Positions 57,737 to 64,000 of a DNA stretch of 64,000 nt are shown here, piece by piece. This DNA comes from Leptospira bourretii (GTDB lineage Bacteria > Spirochaetota > Leptospiria > Leptospirales > Leptospiraceae): positions 1 to 64,000 of the forward strand of contig NZ_RQFW01000019.1 in the NCBI RefSeq assembly GCF_004770145.1, given 5' to 3'. Each line of letters opens with the position of its first letter. The stretch's first letter is position 1. The position numbers were made by a program, and so were the translations under genes. Under the pieces are notes generated by a model, which was not told the origin of the DNA, searched no databases, and saw nothing but the letters and a program-made list of their open reading frames with translations.

Positions 57737-58939
57737 TTAAACCAAGCTTTTTACTGCCTTTCGTAAACCCTCGATGGTTAGGGGAAACATAGGGACAACA
57801 TCTTCGATGGCCTCGATGGTCGGAGCACCCCAAAAACGTTTGGGTTCGGGATTGAGCCAAACCGATTCAGGGAAATAGCCGACCAATTCTTTGAGTGATT
57901 CCAGTCCACTTTTTGCTTTTCTTTGTTTTTCATCAGAGTTTGCAGAATGATACGCATAAGGATTGTAAGGTGTCCCCATTAGCTCATAAGGAGCCATATA
58001 GGCATCACCCACAAATATCAATTTAGTGTTTTTGCGAAACTTCTCTTCGAAATGTTTGAGCGAGATCCTTGATTGAAATTCGTGGTTTTCGTATAAATAT
58101 TCGTGAAAGATATTATGAAAAAAATAATTATGAACTTCTTTGAAATGATAGAGTCCTCTGCTGGCACTAAAAAGTTTGCTCACTCGATCGGAATGCGGGG
58201 TCATACTCCCCCCAATGTCCATTATGAGTACGAGCCGAAGTGAATTTTTACGTTCTCTTTCTTCTACAAGTTCTATTTCACCTCCATTTTCACAGGTTCT
58301 ATCAATCGTTTTATCAACATGGAGTTCCCTCCTTCCTTCTTTTTTTAAGAAGCGGAGTTCTTTTAAAGCTAGTTGAATGGACCTTGTATCTAAAATTTCA
58401 TCTTCTCTGTATGCTTTGTATTTTCGTTCATTCCACAAACTAACGCCAGATCGATTCCCTTCTCCTTCCGTATTTCCTCCAATGGAAATTCCATTGGGAT
58501 TATATCCAGAATTGCCAAAGGGTGAAGTTCCTGAAGTCCCAACCCATTTATTTCCGCCATTATGGCGTTCTTTCTGTTCCTCTAATCTTTTTTTTAGTTC
58601 TTCAATGACTTCTTCCATACTCATGTGAGGAGCATTTTGTTTTTCCGCATCAGTTAAATGTTTTGGAATATTTTCTTCCAACCATTCAAATAAGGTATCT
58701 CGAAATTGGATTCTTTGTTCTTTCCAAGAACCAAAGGTTTGGGAAAAAGCTAAATCATAACTATCATAGTATTTTAAATCTTTGACAAAATTGAGGCGTC
58801 CTACTCGGTACAATTGATCTAAACTCATATATCCAGAAGGGTCCGTTAACTTTCTTAAGGTGGCAAGAAATGCAATCAACTCTCCCGTAGAACAAGGAAC
58901 AGATTCTCGCCTTAGATTGTAAAAAAAATCCAAAAACAT
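57737..58939 (-). CDS. CoxE-like von Willebrand factor A protein
   Basis: A 400-residue protein of the CoxE/VWA group that partners MoxR ATPases. An N-terminal helical region and a glycine/asparagine-rich linker (about 128-170) precede a core with ELRFLKKEGRRELHVDKTID and the VWA beginning LVLIMDIGGSMTPHS (metal site D241, S245; the G in D-x-G-G-S is usual in this subgroup). KLIFVGDAYMAPYEL is a second family block. Such MoxR/VWA pairs act as chaperones that insert metals or assemble complexes. It starts one base after the MoxR stop, so they are co-expressed. Confidence 0.85.
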   Translation of the reverse strand: MFLDFFYNLRRESVPCSTGELIAFLATLRKLTDPSGYMSLDQLYRVGRLNFVKDLKYYDSYDLAFSQTFGSWKEQRIQFRDTLFEWLEENIPKHLTDAEKQNAPHMSMEEVIEELKKRLEEQKERHNGGNKWVGTSGTSPFGNSGYNPNGISIGGNTEGEGNRSGVSLWNERKYKAYREDEILDTRSIQLALKELRFLKKEGRRELHVDKTIDRTCENGGEIELVEERERKNSLRLVLIMDIGGSMTPHSDRVSKLFSASRGLYHFKEVHNYFFHNIFHEYLYENHEFQSRISLKHFEEKFRKNTKLIFVGDAYMAPYELMGTPYNPYAYHSANSDEKQRKAKSGLESLKELVGYFPESVWLNPEPKRFWGAPTIEAIEDVVPMFPLTIEGLRKAVKSLV

Positions 58940-58940
58940 A

Positions 58941-59729
58941 TCAGTTTAAGTAAACTCGGTAATCCTCTTCCGATTTAAATAAAGTTCCGGCAAAAGGAAT
59001 TTTACTCGATTCCAAAGTTTCTCCAGAAACTAGAAGAACTTGAATCCAGTCCAGGAGTTCACTCGTAGAAGGTTTTTTACGAAGGCTTTCAATTTTTCTT
59101 ATCGAATAAAACATTGCCAAAGCTTTTTCCATAAATTCTGTTTCAATCGAAGGATAATGTGCGCGGATGATCTCTTTCATTGCTTCCCGTTTTGGAAATT
59201 CAATGTAATGAAAAATACATCGTCTTAAAAAGGCATCTGGTAGTTCCTTTTCATTATTCGATGTGATGATGACAATTGGTCTTTCTATTGCAACAATATG
59301 TTCCTTGGTTTCCGGAATAAAAAATTCCATTTTGTCTAATTCCAAAAGTAAATCGTTAGGAAACTCAATGTCTGCTTTATCAATTTCATCAATGAGAACC
59401 ACCGCTTTGTGGGATTGTGAAAATGCTTCCCCCAGGGCACCAAGCCGGATGTAGTTTTTGACATCCCGAACTCGCAGCATTGCCTCCTCTTCTGGAAACC
59501 GCGAATCATTCAGCCGAGAGACCGCATCATAGAAATATAATCCTTCTTTTGCAAGGCTTGTGGATTTGACATGCCAGCGATAGAAAGGGAGTTTTTTGGT
59601 CTCGGCAAGGAAACTTGCGAGGAGTGTCTTTCCAGTCCCTGGTTCTCCTTTGAGCAGGAGTGGTCGCTTTGTAATTTCTGCAACTTGGACCGCTTCTTTT
59701 AGATCTTCGGACAGGATATAATCAGCCAT
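58941..59729 (-). CDS. MoxR-family AAA+ ATPase
   Basis: A 262-residue AAA+ protein from the ATG at 59729, which has AAAGG about 7 bases upstream (a longer frame to 59777 lacks one). Walker A GEPGTGKTLLASF, Walker B VVLIDEIDKAD, sensor 1 IVIITSNNEKELPDAFL and the arginine-finger region RRCIFHYIEFP are all present. MoxR ATPases remodel partner complexes together with a VWA protein, which is encoded directly downstream. The opposite-strand gene at 59840 diverges from it across 110 bases. Confidence 0.9.
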   Translation of the reverse strand: MADYILSEDLKEAVQVAEITKRPLLLKGEPGTGKTLLASFLAETKKLPFYRWHVKSTSLAKEGLYFYDAVSRLNDSRFPEEEAMLRVRDVKNYIRLGALGEAFSQSHKAVVLIDEIDKADIEFPNDLLLELDKMEFFIPETKEHIVAIERPIVIITSNNEKELPDAFLRRCIFHYIEFPKREAMKEIIRAHYPSIETEFMEKALAMFYSIRKIESLRKKPSTSELLDWIQVLLVSGETLESSKIPFAGTLFKSEEDYRVYLN

Positions 59730-59839
59730 GGTGTACCTTTTGGACTCCAATCTTTTCAGAAAAACAGGGGAATCCACTAAAAATTGCTTTTTGTAAGAAA
59801 TTGAATTCCCATATTGAGGAATTGGAACGATAGTAAATT

Positions 59840-61750
59840 ATGGGCGATTTTGATAATACGAAACGAGCAATTGGCGTAGGGAAACTGGATGATTCTGCAA
59901 GAAAGGATATGTTCAATAAGTTTGTCAATGCCGGCGGGGAGATCATAAAGGAAAAACAACCGCCAAAAGAAGACGACACAAAAAAAAGTCGCCCGGAACC
60001 TAAGGTGCGCCAAAGCACAGTTTCTCGTGGTGGTGATGACAGCCGTTCGGGAAGTCGAGGTGGAAACCAAAACAAATCCGATTCAGGGAACACAAAGTCC
60101 CAGGCAGATTCCAAAGCACAATACGAAAAAGAGATTAGTAGTTTTTCTGCTCGGTTTGGAATCAAACTGAAATGTTGGCTTGCGCGAGTCACTTCTTTTG
60201 GTTCGAGTGATCTCACTCCTAAGTTTATGCACGACTTTAGTATTCGCGCAAAACAAGCATTAATTGAGTTACAATACAGCGGAAATGAACTTTTAGCCAA
60301 CCAACAATATTCTCCGCAATTGAGTAAGGCACTCGATAAAATTAATCCTCTACTTGTCGAATTACTTGCGATGGGTCAAAAACTATACAATGGACCTGAA
60401 TTAACAGACATTACAGACCCAATCATGGTAGCACCAGAGTCTCCCGTCGCCATTGAACGAGTAAAAAATCCTATATTCGCTCTTTTTAAAAGGATGTATA
60501 TTCTTTATCCTTACCAAGAGACTTTGAAAAAATCTTTTGTCCAAGCATACGATGAATTACAAAAATTAGAGGGAAAACCTTCTCTTATTTATGCGAATAA
60601 AAAACGCAAAGTAACACAAGAGATCGATAACCTATTTGAAGGTTTTTTCGACAGACTCTATCTTGTTGTCCTTCGGGCAGAAAATAAAAATATTCCACTA
60701 ATTTCTCGTTATATGGAAAATCTCCTTGGGATTAACCCAGAAGATCGCCCTGGACAAAGAAAATCAGGTGAAAACGTTCCTGGTGGAAAAGAATTAGAAT
60801 CTAAGGATTCAAAAAAAGAAGAAGAGAATAAAGAAGAGGATAAAAAAGAAGAAGAAATCCCTCTTTCCAAAGAACAGGCGTATGGACTGCGTCTGATGCA
60901 GATGTATTCTATCCCCAAACTTCGTAAAAAGTTTGATCCAAAAAATGAATACGCTAACATTCCGGATTCAGACAAAGCGTTACTTGCATTGTTTTACTTT
61001 TATGAATTTGATGATGAATATTCATTTGTGATGACCACAAAAAAAATTGATATCAAACCTGGCTCTGTCAATGGAGTGAAGGTGGATTATCGTCAAAAGA
61101 TGTTGGATATCTATGAAGGCACAAGAACCATCATTGACCAATTCCGAATTTATAATGACATTCTTAGAGAATTAGAAAAACACAAAGCAAACCCGGGCGC
61201 AAATTATATTGAAGCTTCAAAAAAATTAACTGGGATTGAACAAAAACGTACAGGACAATCGAGAACAGTTCGTTTGGCGATTAAAGAATTTAGCTTAAAA
61301 TCTAGAGATTCCCTCCTCGTGCTCATCAAAGATATGAAGGGCAAAAAGGAAATCGTCGCAAACATGAATGATGTTTTAACTTTGGATTCCATGGAGTCTC
61401 GTAAAAGACTCAATAAAAAACCAGTGAAACAATGTATCATGGAATCTTATTGTTATTTGATGGCTTTGTATGATCGGCTAGAAACCGGAGATTTGTTTGG
61501 TGGACTTGTGGAACTTACACCAGATCAAATGAAATCTTCATTCGGTGTAGATGTTGGAAACGGAACCGTAGAATCTAGTGGAACAGAACTTGCTGATTTG
61601 GATAAGGAAACAAATGAATCAGAAACGATGAACCAAACATCAAATGATACAGAAAGTACGGGTGCAAGCGATGTTTCAACAAATGAAGAAAATGACAGTT
61701 CTGATGATCCTTTAGATGATGACATATTACCATCGGGGAATCCTTTTTAA
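59840..61750 (+). CDS. Large cytoplasmic protein, unknown function
   Basis: A 636-residue protein without a recognisable domain. Residues about 30-105 are charged and disordered (many K, E, D, S, G). About 105-310 is helical and neutral. A lysine/glutamate-only linker spans about 315-350. About 350-570 is a second helical region (SKEQAYGLRLMQMYSIPKLR; MESYCYLMALYDRLE). The tail (about 585-636) is very acidic. No signal peptide or membrane segment. It diverges from MoxR-VWA and shares a 1-base overlap (TAATG) with the nitrilase-like gene, so may form one functional locus with them. Confidence 0.75.
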   Translation: MGDFDNTKRAIGVGKLDDSARKDMFNKFVNAGGEIIKEKQPPKEDDTKKSRPEPKVRQSTVSRGGDDSRSGSRGGNQNKSDSGNTKSQADSKAQYEKEISSFSARFGIKLKCWLARVTSFGSSDLTPKFMHDFSIRAKQALIELQYSGNELLANQQYSPQLSKALDKINPLLVELLAMGQKLYNGPELTDITDPIMVAPESPVAIERVKNPIFALFKRMYILYPYQETLKKSFVQAYDELQKLEGKPSLIYANKKRKVTQEIDNLFEGFFDRLYLVVLRAENKNIPLISRYMENLLGINPEDRPGQRKSGENVPGGKELESKDSKKEEENKEEDKKEEEIPLSKEQAYGLRLMQMYSIPKLRKKFDPKNEYANIPDSDKALLALFYFYEFDDEYSFVMTTKKIDIKPGSVNGVKVDYRQKMLDIYEGTRTIIDQFRIYNDILRELEKHKANPGANYIEASKKLTGIEQKRTGQSRTVRLAIKEFSLKSRDSLLVLIKDMKGKKEIVANMNDVLTLDSMESRKRLNKKPVKQCIMESYCYLMALYDRLETGDLFGGLVELTPDQMKSSFGVDVGNGTVESSGTELADLDKETNESETMNQTSNDTESTGASDVSTNEENDSSDDPLDDDILPSGNPF

Positions 61751-62460
61751 TGGCTGTCATCAAAATCGCAATTTATCAAAAGAACTTACACAAACGGATT
61801 AGCCCAGAGGAAATTGCCAAAATCCAACAAACTAAGGCGCATTTTTTAATTTTACCAGAAGGTTTTCCTCACTTCTTTCAAAGTGAATCCCCTGAAAATG
61901 CGGCGAATCACGAAAAAGAATACCAAGACCATTTATTAGAAATCTCTGAAAGTTTCTCTGGAGTCATTTTGGGAGGAACTCATTACCGGAAAAATGAGGA
62001 AGGACTTTTGGTTTCGGCACTTCCGATTCTCCAATCCTTAGTTCTTGTTGATTTTTATGAAAAAAAATCTCCTTCTTCCTCGAAAGAACCAGGTGTGAAG
62101 GATGGAAAAACTGAATCTATTTTCATTATGGGTGGACTTCGGTTTGGGCTTCTTGTCGGAGAAGATTTGGAAAACAAATCCATTTGGGAAGAGTTTAAAA
62201 AAGAGAATATCGAAATTATTTTTTACCTATCTTCAGCAGAACAAAGCCGTTCATATGAAGAAGATCTAACTTACTTTGAAGCACTTGCAAAAGAAAAATC
62301 AGTTCATTTCATACGTGTTTGTGGTCCATCAGAAGGAAAACCTGCAAGAAGTTTATATGCTTCACCTTCGGGAATCAATTGGAAAGTGGGAAAAGTAGAA
62401 GAAGACAAGGATGTTTTAAAAACTTTGTCAGTGAATGTGATGAGAAGTTATTTGTTATAA
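61750..62460 (+). CDS. Nitrilase-fold protein lacking the catalytic cysteine
   Basis: A 236-residue protein with the carbon-nitrogen hydrolase fold. Glu37 in LILPEGFP and Lys105/106 in DFYEKKSP occupy the usual Glu and Lys positions, but the strand that normally ends with the nucleophile Cys (I-C-x-D) reads FGLLVGEDLEN, with Gly137 at that place. FYLSSA and FEALAKEKSVHFIRVCG are the expected following elements. It is therefore probably a non-catalytic or repurposed member. Its start overlaps the stop of the 636-residue protein by one base. Ends at a strong hairpin. Confidence 0.75.
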   Translation: MAVIKIAIYQKNLHKRISPEEIAKIQQTKAHFLILPEGFPHFFQSESPENAANHEKEYQDHLLEISESFSGVILGGTHYRKNEEGLLVSALPILQSLVLVDFYEKKSPSSSKEPGVKDGKTESIFIMGGLRFGLLVGEDLENKSIWEEFKKENIEIIFYLSSAEQSRSYEEDLTYFEALAKEKSVHFIRVCGPSEGKPARSLYASPSGINWKVGKVEEDKDVLKTLSVNVMRSYLL

Positions 62461-62470
62461 TCGTATTTGA

Positions 62471-62517
62471 TTTGGGACAAAATTATAAATGGTTTGTCCC
62501 AAAATTGATTCTTTTTT
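62471..62517. terminator. Hairpin terminator between convergent genes
   Basis: TTTGGGACAAA (62471-62481) pairs perfectly with TTTGTCCCAAA (62493-62503), 11 bases with an 11-base loop, followed by a T-run at 62512-62517. It lies between the nitrilase-like gene and the end of lspA and suits the plus strand best. Confidence 0.75.
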
Positions 62518-62523
62518 CTAATT

Positions 62524-63084
62524 TTATTTTTTATCTAACTCTTTCCAATCCATTGTCAGTAAAAGAATTACGATTCCGATTGAAACGCAAGAGTCTGCGA
62601 CATTGAACGCAGGCCAACGGTCGAAGAGTAAAAAGTCTGGCCACTCAAAATCTAAAAAGTCAACGACACCAATGTATTCAATCCCTGGTTTTTCAGGAGT
62701 GAATCCAAATCGAAAGCCTTCTCCCGGAATTTTTACAAAAAATTTATCTAAAAAGTTCCCGAATGCACCCGCCATAACAAAGTTCCAACCCCAGGCGTTT
62801 CCCAAATCGGCATTTTGCCAACGGTAGAAAATAAGAAATACAATCGCAAATCCAGTAGCAAACAAAGAAGGAAGAGCATTGTCTTGGAAAAGACCAAATA
62901 CAAAACCTGTATTAAATGTTAATGACAATCTAAAAAAATCACCTAACACAGGAATACTTTCATGAGCTAACATTTTAGTGATGATGATGTATTTAGTGAT
63001 CAGGTCTAAAAAAAGACCAAATAGAACAAAAGCCAAGTATCCAGGTTTAAAGACAGAAAAAAAAGGAGTTTTAGGTAGATTCAT
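62524..63084 (-). CDS. lspA: Lipoprotein signal peptidase
   Basis: Signal peptidase II, 186 residues, which cleaves prolipoproteins ahead of the lipid-modified Cys; it would process the several lipoproteins seen in this window. Four membrane segments. Catalytic aspartates D113 ([10 protein letters not shown]) and D164 ([10 protein letters not shown]) are in their family motifs, and [10 protein letters not shown] is the conserved N-T-G-x-x-F-G segment. An additional stretch of about 20 residues between the two motifs is longer than in E. coli. Located 18 bases downstream of the UbiB-like gene on the same strand. Confidence 0.95.
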   Translation of the reverse strand: MNLPKTPFFSVFKPGYLAFVLFGLFLDLITKYIIITKMLAHESIPVLGDFFRLSLTFNTGFVFGLFQDNALPSLFATGFAIVFLIFYRWQNADLGNAWGWNFVMAGAFGNFLDKFFVKIPGEGFRFGFTPEKPGIEYIGVVDFLDFEWPDFLLFDRWPAFNVADSCVSIGIVILLLTMDWKELDKK

Positions 63085-63102
63085 AAATTAGAGAGGGTCC
63101 GT

Positions 63103-64000
63103 TTATTTTTGTTTCCAATAACTTAGACTTGATTTGGCTAAAGACCAAAAACTAAGTCCTGATAGTATATAAAATAATATGCTCGGTTCTTTCCAGAATT
63201 TTTCAGAATAATACATTCCGAAAAAGAAAAATATCGATCCTAATGCGCCAAAGGTGAATATTTCCTTGAGTCTTAGCTCCTCTTTTCTGGATGAATCTGG
63301 GGTTTGGAATTCGCCTCTGTTCCATTTATATAAAAACTCATTTAATTCCTTCGGTAAGGAAAAAAGACTCGTAATGAACTCCTCTCCCTCATCTTTCCAA
63401 AGTTTTTTTAAGGAACTTCCTTTCAGAACGATTTGAGAAAAGGGTTTTTCAGCATATTCAATCATTGAACGCGTCGGATCAAGATAAGAGGAATTTCCAA
63501 GTAATAGGGCCAGAACACGGTGGAGACTCAGGAAATTTGGAGGTAGTTTTAGACTAGAAAGCAATCGTTTCAAACTTACTTGGATTTCTTTTAAAAAACG
63601 GAGGTCTTCGGCGGGTCTTAGTGTATCAAAGCTGATATTACGAAAATGATCTGTCGAATCAAGGATACGATTTAGTTTTTCAAGTGAGTATTTGACAATT
63701 TGGATGAGTTCTTCTTTTGATAAGGATTCTGTAACAGCACCTAACTCAAATAAGGATTCTGTGATCAAATGGTAATCTTTTCGCATTGCACCAATTAAAA
63801 TTCTTTCTAAAATACGTGTTTCTTCTTCGGAGATGGACTGGACGGCGCCGAAATCGATAAAACAAAGTTCCCCTGTTTCCATAAAAATTAAATTTCCTGG
63901 ATGTGGATCTGCATGAAAAAAACGATACTCAAAGATCATAAGTATATAAGCCCGAATTAGTTTTTCTAAATTGGGATTTTTCTTTGTATAAGAATCTAAA
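63103..64000 (-). CDS. ABC1/UbiB-family kinase-like protein (5' end beyond window)
   Basis: The C-terminal 299 codons of a larger gene; the frame is open to the window edge at 64000. It shows the kinase catalytic block FFHADPHPGNLIFM (H-A-D-P-H-P-G-N) and the DFG-like LCFIDFGAVQSIS, both diagnostic of the ABC1/UbiB/ADCK family, then a helical region. It ends with two hydrophobic segments (FGALGSIFFFFGMYY; ILFYILSGLSFWSLA), the membrane anchor seen in UbiB-like proteins. These ATPases support isoprenoid quinone biosynthesis or lipid transport. Next to lspA on the same strand. Confidence 0.9.
   Translation of the reverse strand, partial: LDSYTKKNPNLEKLIRAYILMIFEYRFFHADPHPGNLIFMETGELCFIDFGAVQSISEEETRILERILIGAMRKDYHLITESLFELGAVTESLSKEELIQIVKYSLEKLNRILDSTDHFRNISFDTLRPAEDLRFLKEIQVSLKRLLSSLKLPPNFLSLHRVLALLLGNSSYLDPTRSMIEYAEKPFSQIVLKGSSLKKLWKDEGEEFITSLFSLPKELNEFLYKWNRGEFQTPDSSRKEELRLKEIFTFGALGSIFFFFGMYYSEKFWKEPSILFYILSGLSFWSLAKSSLSYWKQK

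Noticed and set aside
57737..58939. Gly in the metal site D-I-G-G-S of the VWA protein as a broken motif
   Set aside because: D-x-G-G-S is, as far as I recall, usual for this CoxE-like subgroup, so it is not a defect.
59722..60300. 192-codon open frame on the minus strand overlapping the MoxR start
   Set aside because: Antisense to the 636-residue protein; rich in Ser and Phe as expected from a reversed Lys/Glu-rich gene.

Overview
The window is a gene-dense stretch (about 59 protein genes, low-to-moderate GC, no rRNA or tRNA genes found) of a Leptospira-like spirochaete chromosome. The evidence for that is the recognisable gene set (type B succinate dehydrogenase, LptD, a WcaJ-like transferase, many lipoproteins with loose spirochaetal lipoboxes, an RsbU/STAS/GGDEF-EAL signalling set), all ordinary chromosomal genes. 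The exact species is not determinable by eye; a saprophytic-clade Leptospira is my best guess. I see no insertion sequence, prophage, CRISPR array or plasmid-type gene.

Layout. 1-4.3 kb: a lipoprotein, a DoxX-like membrane protein, a SulP transporter fused to a beta-carbonic anhydrase with a near-consensus promoter and almost no leader, and another lipoprotein. 4.4-7.9 kb: sdhCAB, closed by a strong terminator. 7.9-12.6 kb (minus strand): a secreted protein, a GT2 glycosyltransferase translationally coupled to a divergent PLP-fold (ACC deaminase/D-cysteine desulfhydrase-like) protein, and lepA. 12.7-20 kb (plus): eno, an FtsB/DivIC-like protein, clpP, a YheT-like hydrolase, tldD-tldE, a DUF4416 protein and a lipoprotein. 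20-23.1 kb: a SEC59/DGK1-type kinase with a STAS protein, then a coiled-coil protein and a SurA-like lipoprotein. 23.1-29 kb: a tandem-XRE regulator, an NSS transporter with a 38-residue MetS-like small subunit, a DinG-like helicase, an LPP20-like secreted protein and a TPR protein whose 3' end overlaps it head-on. 29-35.5 kb: asnS, then the tightly overlapping folD-esterase-cysS-rRNA/tRNA methyltransferase-lipase operon.

35.6-44.2 kb (minus): one six-gene operon lptD-wcaJ-gatC-gatA-hisF-symporter, mixing envelope assembly, tRNA-Gln/Asn amidation and histidine synthesis. 44.3-52 kb: a DUF6166-like protein, a receiver-kinase hybrid whose ATPase half looks dead, a UvrD-family helicase, a MORN lipoprotein, an M48 protease lipoprotein coupled to a PAS-GGDEF-EAL protein with a broken GGDEF site, a 59-residue small ORF and a STAS anti-anti-sigma factor. 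52-56.3 kb: a TPR protein coupled to an RsbU-like phosphatase, divergent (across a perfect palindrome) from a membrane protein of unknown role. 56.3-62.5 kb: PrsW-like protease, CoxE-type VWA protein, MoxR ATPase, and divergently a large unknown protein coupled to a nitrilase-fold protein lacking its catalytic cysteine. 62.5-64 kb: lspA and the 3' part of an ABC1/UbiB-like kinase running off the window.

Common threads: heavy use of translational coupling (ATGA and TAATG overlaps), frequent GTG/TTG starts, convergent gene pairs with almost no gap between them, and several signalling or enzyme domains that keep the fold but lose key catalytic residues (hybrid kinase, GGDEF, nitrilase, one Fe-S ligand of DinG). 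No complete novel system is proven. The best candidates are the MoxR/VWA/unknown/pseudo-nitrilase locus, the palindrome-controlled RsbU divergon and the coupled GT2/PLP-fold pair.
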